A stretch of 43,135 bases of DNA from Bradyrhizobium pachyrhizi (GTDB taxonomy: Bacteria > Pseudomonadota > Alphaproteobacteria > Rhizobiales > Xanthobacteraceae). The DNA lies in assembly GCF_001189245.1 (NCBI RefSeq), contig NZ_LFIQ01000117.1, positions 180,559 to 223,693 of the forward strand, written 5' to 3'. Below, in pieces: positions 41,970 to 43,135 of the stretch; position 1 is the stretch's first letter, and each line of letters opens with the position of its first letter. The position numbers were made by a program, and so were the translations under genes. A model generated the notes under the pieces. The model was not told where the DNA came from. It did no database searches and was given only the letters and a program-made list of their open reading frames with translations.

Positions 41970-42971
41970 TTACTGTGAGGGGGCGGAGGATCGCTTCTGC
42001 TCTCGTATGGTCGATGCGGCGCGCACACCTGAGGGCGTCTCGCCGAAGTGCCGGCGGAACGTGCGATTGAAATAAGAAACGTCACCAAAGCCGGCTGCAT
42101 ACGCGATATCTATGATGGCCAAATGCAGATGGTGTGGGTCAGTCAACATCGCGAAGGCACGCTGAAGCCGGCATCCTGCAAGGTGCTCGGTGAACGACTT
42201 TCCGGTCCCCTCGTCGAGCAATTTTTGCACGTATCGCCGCGACATGCCGATCGCTCCAGCGACCTTGTTCAAATCGAAATTGGGATCGCTGGAGCGTCGC
42301 GCGACCTCCGCCAGGATCGCCTGCAGCTTTGCTGCCTTCACACCGCGCTCCCTAACGATGTCTGCTGCTTGGTTGGTCGGCCCGAGCGTCGCAGCTACAA
42401 GATCGAGGAGATGGACGCTGACGGTGGCGGCCAGTTGTGATGACGGAGGTTCTTTAAAGGATGCGAGCGACCGAAGGTAGCGGTTGACGAGGCTCAGCGC
42501 CGGTCCGGAACGCACTGGCCGACCTGATAGATCTTCCGGGTTGGCAACCAGAGACCTAAGGGCGGCAGCCTGCACGGTTACGAATTTGACGCTCCCCCCA
42601 CGCGGCCCAAATACTCGCAGCGTCCTTCCCCGATCGACCAAACAAGCGGAGCCGACGTCATAGGCATGCTCTTGGCCAGCATTTGCAAATTGGACCGGTC
42701 CGGCCTCGACGAGGTTCAGTCCGAATTGTTCACGGCTATCCTTGAGGTGGTGTTTGTGACGAATAAACTCCACCGGCGTCGTGACAAGGCGACAAACGCC
42801 AACCGCACCGAGCGACAAGTAGGTGACTTCGATACGTGGGCGGCCACCGCTGTGGTCTATCACGTCCAACGCGAGGTTCAGCCGCGCAAACTCCTCACGA
42901 AACGTCGAGAACCGCGTGCGCTCCGGAAGCATCTCGGTCGACCACCGCAAAAGGTGAGATGACGTTGGCAT
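41970..42971 (-). CDS. AraC-family transcriptional regulator
   Basis: DNA-binding activator of 333 residues. The N-terminal part (about 15-200) is of the AraC-binding-like cupin type (with SREQFGLNLVEAG and GSACLVDRGRTLRVFGPRG), and the C-terminal double helix-turn-helix (about 225-325) has VAGAIGMSRRYVQKLLDEGTGKSF in parts, then IIDIAYAAGFGDVSYFNRTFRRHFGETPSG. The ATG at 42971 follows GGGAGG 5 bases upstream; an in-frame ATG 17 codons earlier has no such site. Its GC content and third positions look lower than in the ccm region, a hint of later acquisition. The 285 bases on its 3' side (41685-41969) are AT-richer and show no gene or clear terminator. The target genes are not evident and may lie to the right of the window. 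Confidence 0.88.
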   Translation of the reverse strand: MPTSSHLLRWSTEMLPERTRFSTFREEFARLNLALDVIDHSGGRPRIEVTYLSLGAVGVCRLVTTPVEFIRHKHHLKDSREQFGLNLVEAGPVQFANAGQEHAYDVGSACLVDRGRTLRVFGPRGGSVKFVTVQAAALRSLVANPEDLSGRPVRSGPALSLVNRYLRSLASFKEPPSSQLAATVSVHLLDLVAATLGPTNQAADIVRERGVKAAKLQAILAEVARRSSDPNFDLNKVAGAIGMSRRYVQKLLDEGTGKSFTEHLAGCRLQRAFAMLTDPHHLHLAIIDIAYAAGFGDVSYFNRTFRRHFGETPSGVRAASTIREQKRSSAPSQ

Positions 42972-43135
42972 CTCGACCTCCCGTCTTGGGGCAGCCCCTC
43001 GATAAATCATTACAAAGGGCACGTCAGTTAAGCAATCGTAAACGATATGGTCCGTTGTCGGCGCTTGACCGACACGACTAAGCGCACCTCTTTTGTCCGC
43101 TTCTGACGCTAAAGCGCGATGAGATTAGGTTGAAT

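Noticed and set aside
1..43135. tRNA, rRNA, integrase or phage genes
   Set aside because: I looked through the gaps for tRNA cloverleaf arms, rRNA sequence and integrase or capsid-type proteins and saw none.

Overview
The window looks like chromosome of a GC-rich alphaproteobacterium, most likely Bradyrhizobium or a close Nitrobacteraceae relative. The grounds are gene content (cytochrome c maturation genes in the order known from Bradyrhizobium as cycHJKL, an fdsGBACD-type formate dehydrogenase operon, a GlnE of 987 residues), very high third-position GC that throws long antisense shadow frames, and dispersed palindromic repeats of a bradyrhizobial kind. The assignment is inference; no rRNA or tRNA marker was found.

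Layout. 1-0.6 kb: the frameshifted 3' end of an autotransporter. 0.7-4.7 kb: a 45-residue small protein, two tandem OxlT-type oxalate/formate antiporters and a CBS-domain protein. Each of these four units has a 19-bp inverted-repeat site (TTGGCAT-N5-ATACCAA type) 31-79 bp before its start codon, which suggests one regulon. 5-7 kb: an NADH:quinone reductase/nitronate monooxygenase-type flavoprotein and a zinc-free MDR oxidoreductase. 7.2-10 kb: an RlpA-like double-psi barrel protein, a fragment of a second MDR gene, and a secreted alkyl sulfatase. 10.5-12.1 kb: an EamA exporter and a TetR regulator sharing a near-identical operator. 12.1-12.4 kb: palindromic repeats. 12.5-16.4 kb: a CDF metal transporter with a long repeated C-terminus and a PAS histidine kinase. 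16.4-20 kb: opgGH for osmoregulated periplasmic glucans. 20.2-27.3 kb: a LysR regulator divergent from fdsG-fdsB-fdsA-fdhD-fdsD, the NAD-linked molybdenum formate dehydrogenase. 27.3-27.7 kb: a nest of palindromic repeats. 27.7-39 kb, all on the minus strand: ccmI-ccmE-ccmF-ccmH, degP, then response regulator, histidine kinase and glnE with overlapping reading frames. 39-43 kb: an unrecognised 464-residue protein, a 5'-truncated carboxymuconolactone decarboxylase-like gene, a 44-residue small protein and an AraC regulator. The last 2 kb reads visibly less GC-rich and looks accessory.

How the parts may work together. The two antiporters and the formate dehydrogenase point to oxalate/formate use: oxalate enters in exchange for formate, and formate is oxidised to CO2 with reduction of NAD+. 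The oxalyl-CoA enzymes (Frc/Oxc) are not in the window. The four shared operator sites, which cover an unannotated-size small gene and a CBS protein as well as the antiporters, are the strongest candidate here for an undescribed regulatory unit. The coupling of a two-component system to glnE is the second. All start sites, operator and terminator calls are by eye; no database search or folding calculation was run.
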